A stretch of DNA of 64,000 bases from Oreohelix idahoensis. Lineage: Eukaryota; Mollusca; Gastropoda; Stylommatophora; Oreohelicidae. The translations under genes were made by a program, and so were the position numbers. A model generated the notes under the pieces. It did not search any database. It had not been told where the DNA came from and saw nothing but the letters and a program-made list of their open reading frames with translations. Shown piece by piece: positions 59,645-64,000 of the stretch (position 1 is the stretch's first letter; each line of letters starts with the position of its first letter). The stretch lies in the NCBI GenBank assembly GCA_024509875.1, contig JAMPIV010014838.1:785001-849000 (forward strand), read 5' to 3'.

Positions 59645-61600
59645 CAAAAAAAACTTACTTACTTAGTCTTTCCCCATTTCTACCGTTTTGAGGTCAATTT
59701 TAATGGCTGTTTTTAAATCTGCAAACCGTTTTTTTCTCTATCAGCTGTCGGATTTGCCTGGTACCAATTCTAGTCCTTTTTAATAACGCATTGTATTATA
59801 CATGTTGTCGTACAAGGAGTATGGGTCAGTCCTGTAGGTCTGGATTTCTTTGCAGTCTTTGTTTCCCATGCATGTCGTGGTACATCGATCGATGAAACAT
59901 CAACCATTCTGCAGACATGGCCACAACCACCGTCTTATAACGGGACTCCATTATGGGTCTGCAGCGGATGGGATCGTTCTCCATGACGGATCGCTGACTT
60001 CGACCATGTCTCTTCTTGTTTACTTCAACCACTTTCGAATCAGAACCTCATTTTGAGGCCATTTGGATCTGTTACAGCCCATAATTCTGTATGCATGTAT
60101 CATTGCCCACAATATATGCACATATGTCGAAGATTTGTGATTTCCCAGAAAGGTGACGAGCGATATGAAGCCATCTTCGTTTCTATCATGTAACAAGTTC
60201 TCGAATTGTTTGTCTGCAATAACTTTCCTAATCTGAGGTCCTACAAAGATACCTTCCTTTATCTTTGCATCGCTAACTTGCGGAAACTTTTCTCGAAGAT
60301 AAGCCTCCCTTTGCTCATTTTAGCTCTAATATTTACGAAATTCTTCATGACCTGCCCAACTTTTCTGTAACGGTGGTAAAATCTGATGTTCTTTTTAACT
60401 TGGCTCGTGTATCACATGGATTTTTTTTAGAGCTGCTTATACGACCATCCCTGATCTTCCACACCTTCCTTCCATACTTGCAGGTTGGATCTGGAGATGT
60501 GCGGGCTGATTTCATCAGGCAACATCATCAGCAAATGCAGCTCCAAAATATAGACCTGTCTCATCTTCCAGTACCCCACTGAATACTTTCTTGTTCTCTC
60601 CTTACATGCCTTGATGACATCGTCCATAAGGAGTATGAAGAGGTAAATAGGATATCACCTTGCCTTATTGTCATAAGTGGTCCTGAACTCTTCTGAATTG
60701 ATGGAAAATTTTGTCCGTTACATAAACGGCTTTCTAGAAGACTTGAAATAGAGTCGATGTAAAGCATTCAATCACTATGTACTCGTGACCGACTGAATAC
60801 CGTTTTACATTTTTGCAATAGTCCCAAAGTTTGCTCCATCTCAAAGTATTGAACGCCTTTTCAGATCTATGAAACGAAATTTAGATGGATCTCACTCTAT
60901 ACTCAAGGACCATTTTTCACTCGCTGAACCGAGTGAAATTCCGCTTGTACTTCGGTTTGCTCGAGAATCACGCATTAGATCCAATTGTGGCTAAGTAGGC
61001 GTCGGATCTGCTCTAGGATTCTAGAGTAGATTTTACCAGGGACACTGAGAAGGGATATGCCCTCTATGGTTTCCACATTGTCGATTGTCACCCTTTTTGA
61101 AAATTGGTGTTATGAATGGCAATCACCCAATCCTCTGGATATTGTTTGGTTGATCGGACACCATGCTGCCTTTAGGACCAATATTTAAGATAATAGTCGC
61201 CTGATGCTTTCCCATTAAAAGTGAAACCATGGATATTTGTCAAGCAGAAGTACAATCATAGCGTGATTTGTCTTGTTCCATCTTATTTTCTCTAGTGCTG
61301 CCCTCAGTTCTTCCATCTTTAATCTTCACCATCGACTTATGCTTCGGCGATTTTCGTAACCAACCTGCTGTGTATTTGCACAAATCATTTCTGATGCTTT
61401 CATGCTCACCATCCAGATTTAAATTCTTTCCATCTTTCCATTACTTCCTTCGGGGCAGTAAGCAATTTATGCCTTGCTTGTAATTATAAAGTTTTTTGAC
61501 AGGGCATCGGTTTCATTCCTCAACGTTCTTTAACTTATACCGAACAATTTCTGGTTTTCTTCTAGCATCTTTTTCTAGCTTTTTCTCCAAATTATTTCAA
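59645..61600 (-). pseudogene. Strongly decayed RTE-like non-LTR element
   Basis: The left edge repeats the tail and C-terminal sequence of the fragment at 36365-36928 (TTACTTACTTAGTCTTTCCC, TCCTGTAGGTCTGGAT, TGTTTCCCATGCATGTCGTG, CTGCAGACATGGCCACAACC, GGGTCTGCAGCGGATGGGAT). It is broken by many short insertions of unrelated bases. Further right, minus-strand RT pieces can be read: an RQGDILF motif at about 60655, IEGISLLSVPGKIYSRILEQ at about 61060-61000 and a DWVIAIHNT-like stretch at about 61120. So most of an RT domain is present, but no frame longer than about 70 codons survives. The right boundary is approximate. Confidence 0.7.
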
Positions 61601-62445
61601 AATCAGTAACTTTGGACTGCTACGTAACTTTGTTCTTTGCTTCTGTTCTGAGTGTCAAAAAAATACTACGCACAAAAATACACTAATCACACAGTTTCTA
61701 ATACAAATTAATAAGAAGTAATACGTATCTTTAATACATATGGTTCGTTGATCTTGACTGTAGACCGACGTACCAGATGTGTTGTTTATTCCACTTCTTT
61801 CCGATGGCTTGACGATAAAAATGACAGCACAGCACAACACACGTGACGTACAAACAGGTCCTCTGATAAGTTTGAACGGGCCAGTACACCCCCGTCAAAT
61901 ACGTTGCTTTCAAACACTTGAACGTTGAAAAAGCAGGCTACTTCATGCAGATTCCGATGCGATGACTTGTCGGGTACACACATAAGCAAAGTTGTCCTTG
62001 CACCCTCCGTACCGATGTTTGTCAGTAAACAGGAGCTAGCTGGAACGTGTAAATTAGACGATAATTAGGTCACAACATGACCGCTGTACGCTGATTAGCA
62101 GAAATTCCACGCACTTCGTGTAAATTTTTCTGGCTTGAATCAGGACCGTAATGACCAGCTCTATGTGAAGAAATTACTATCTGTCTTTCAGAACTCAGTT
62201 ACGTTGACTCCAAAATAGAAATCAGATGTAGTGATGTTGATATCTGATGTGAGCATATTATGTCAATTGGCTGCGTGCAGACAAATCTTTCAGATGAATT
62301 TTATTAGTGTCCAAACACTTCATTTACCGTCCAAAGAATTTCTGAAGTTTTACAGTACTTCAAGATTCTGGGGCGGGTTGATTGATTCTCCGCAATAGTC
62401 CTGGGTTCAGAAAATTGAGCCCCCTAAATCACTGGAAACCACCAC
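61601..62445. other. Non-coding internal part of the outer element
   Basis: No motif-bearing frame. Next to the right repeat it holds CACTGGAAACCACCA, a possible primer-site complement. Confidence 0.45.
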
Positions 62446-63392
62446 TGTAGAATCGATGGTTTTGAAGACAGGACGGGCGCACAATGATATAACTTGAATC
62501 AGAAAGTCTTAGTCACATATCCATTACATATAATCTCAGCAGCATAGTCCTGGACATCAGCAACAATAGTACAAATACTTGCATAATTAGAATATGTAGT
62601 ACAGTCATCCTTACGTACTGGTAACAACTGCATTCAATATAAGTGCGGCATTCACCCCTCGCACATAAATCTCTATCTCTGATTTATATTCATTGTAAGT
62701 GCGGCATTCACTCCTCGCACATAAATCTCTATATGGTCTGTATACAATGTAAGTGCGGCATTCACCACTCGCACGTATATCTCTGTGGTCCTACTTTCAA
62801 TGTAAGTGCGGCATTCACTCCTCGCACATATATCTCTATCTCTGGTCTAATCACCAGGCATCCAAGTTCCTCCAGAACTTAACAGCGCGGGAAACCCACA
62901 ACGCGCTTATAAATAATAATATATAAAGGCCCTGTAAATACACCTTACGCGGTACATCATCGCGTCACATCCAATATATTATAATGAAAATCACATACAC
63001 TATTCACATACTCCAGAAACACTGACCGTCTCCCACGACGGATGGCCACAAACTCCCCTGTAACAACTCAGTATTCTTCTCTGACACGTATGCTAACTTC
63101 ATTCACTTCGCACGCTTTTCTCATGTCCTGTAAACCTCAATTCACACATGAACGCCCCTAAGTATTCTTCAACCATACTCTACGTGCTTCTAACAGTGAA
63201 CTTTTAAATGTCACATTCCAAGCTTGCATACTTCAATAAAAATACACTCTAAACAGAGTTACACAATTCTCTACCCACACACATGTATATACACGTCATG
63301 TATCTCATGACCTTAACCTACTTACTAACAAATTCCAGCCCCGTACACCAAAATCCTTAACACCTAACTGTAACTTCAAATATGACTTAATA
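62446..63392 (-). repeat. Right long direct repeat (putative 5' LTR of outer element)
   Basis: Matches 45418-46346, including the four-unit tandem array at about 62637-62850. Its outer end is TATTAAG on the minus strand where the left copy has TGTTAAG, one base change from the expected TG. Confidence 0.7.
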
Positions 63393-63797
63393 GTTATCTC
63401 GTCTGAGATTCTGAGCTTCATCTGCAGCGAGTACGACAATAAATACGGCGCTCGCCGCTAGATAGAGTGTTCAGAAGGGCGGAGTTTGTTAGTGGAGAAT
63501 TAAAATTTTCAGGAATTTTTTTTTTCCTTTTAAATTGTTTTCATATAAATTTTTCTCTTACTGTTAGTAAAAGTAGATTTTTTTCTAGTGTAACTTACCA
63601 TTAACGTGGCATAGTCGCCTGCATTAAGAGTCTTAAGTGACATAATAGCAGCGATAAGTTTGCACATTATCAGGTAGGAGGCAACACAAGTAAAGTTATA
63701 CTCTGTGTTTTTTTTTCTCATAGCGGATTGAGTTTTTTTTTCCCTTCTTGTTTCCTCTCACTAGTTCTCTAGGCGTACTGCATCCTATTCTTTAACA
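63393..63797. other. Leader-like sequence before a Gag-like ORF
   Basis: No coding motif. It contains T-runs and pyrimidine-rich stretches near 63730-63790. An LTR edge or primer site could not be placed. Confidence 0.4.
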
Positions 63798-64000
63798 ATG
63801 GCAGAGAGAATTAAGATGAGATCCACCTTGAGGCTGGAGACGACAGAATCTTGTTCAGACGCAGAAGCTGCAAACGCGTTTGTCAACCAGGAACTGGAAA
63901 TATATGACGCGGAGCAACAGAGAGCAGAAGCTGAGAGGAATGCAGAGAAAGAAAGAGCAGAAGCTGATAGGAAGGAAGAGAAAGAGAGAGCAGAAGCTGA
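63798..64000 (+). CDS. Start of a Gag-like ORF, cut by the window end
   Basis: ATG at 63798 is followed by MAERIKMRSTLRLETTES and, from about residue 35, a highly charged coiled coil made of near-identical repeats (EKERAEADRKEEKERAEA). 67 codons are open to the end of the window. The layout, a short N-terminal part and then an Arg/Glu/Ala-rich coiled coil, resembles the N-terminal halves of the two Gag proteins in this window (34364 and 55908 on the other strand), so a third LTR element running rightward is likely. A host coiled-coil protein cannot be excluded from so short a piece. Confidence 0.55.
   Translation, partial: MAERIKMRSTLRLETTESCSDAEAANAFVNQELEIYDAEQQRAEAERNAEKERAEADRKEEKERAEA

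Larger units (their letters stand above)
45418..63392 (-). mobile_element. Outer LTR-type element carrying one unknown ORF, with two nested insertions
   Basis: Near-identical direct repeats at 45418-46346 and 62446-63392 bracket 17 kb. Removing the young LTR element (48808-58106) and the decayed RTE-like stretch (about 59645-61600) leaves about 4.8 kb of internal sequence with one large minus-strand ORF and no visible pol. Just left of the right repeat the plus strand ends ACTGGAAACCACCA plus one base, a possible tRNA 3' end, favouring minus orientation. No target duplication was found, so the LTR interpretation is probable rather than proven. A non-autonomous element or a pair of independent insertions are the alternatives. 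Confidence 0.55.

Overview
This is a eukaryotic, intergenic, repeat-dominated window. It has long (AT)n and (ACAT)n microsatellites, poly-C tracts, tRNA-derived SINEs, and broken copies of many transposon classes on both strands. No bacterial operon, rRNA, CRISPR array or convincing host exon was found. The mix of Tc1/mariner, CR1-like, RTE-like and RNase H-bearing non-LTR elements with INT-before-RT Gypsy elements suggests a marine invertebrate, most likely a mollusc. That assignment is inference, not something read directly from the sequence.

Layout. 0-23 kb: mostly non-coding, with non-LTR fragments (2.69-2.95, 3.08-4.83, 13.64-13.96, 20.09-20.41 kb), a tRNA-type SINE with a 12-bp target duplication (8.54-8.84 kb), a second SINE family (11.66 and 13.04 kb), and a repeat family at 15.3-16.6 kb that returns at 26.1-27.4 kb. 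23.1-25.2 kb: a mariner element with both inverted repeats, next to a 680-bp microsatellite. 27.5-35.2 kb: an old, broken Gypsy element on the minus strand with a tRNA-Pro-type primer site, containing younger repeats. 35.3-38.2 kb: non-LTR fragments and dispersed repeats separated by (AT)n tracts. 38.6-40.1 kb: a Tc1 element with perfect 25-bp inverted repeats and one frameshift. 40.9-42.5 kb: a CR1-like endonuclease and RT fragment.

45.4-63.4 kb is the most notable part. Two ~0.93-kb direct repeats 17 kb apart look like the LTRs of an outer element whose only large ORF (about 440 codons, minus strand) I do not recognise. That ORF is split by a young, nearly intact 9.3-kb LTR retrotransposon (48808-58106, minus strand; LTRs differing at about four bases and one 2-bp indel; 5-bp duplication GTCTC on both sides). 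The young element encodes a coiled-coil Gag with a SCAN-like capsid segment and a Pol in the order protease, integrase, reverse transcriptase, RNase H. Integrase ahead of RT is the arrangement of the Gmr1 clade of Ty3/Gypsy elements, and the decayed 27.5-35.2 kb element shares it. A decayed RTE-like element also lies inside the outer element. Another Gag-like ORF begins at 63798 and runs off the window.
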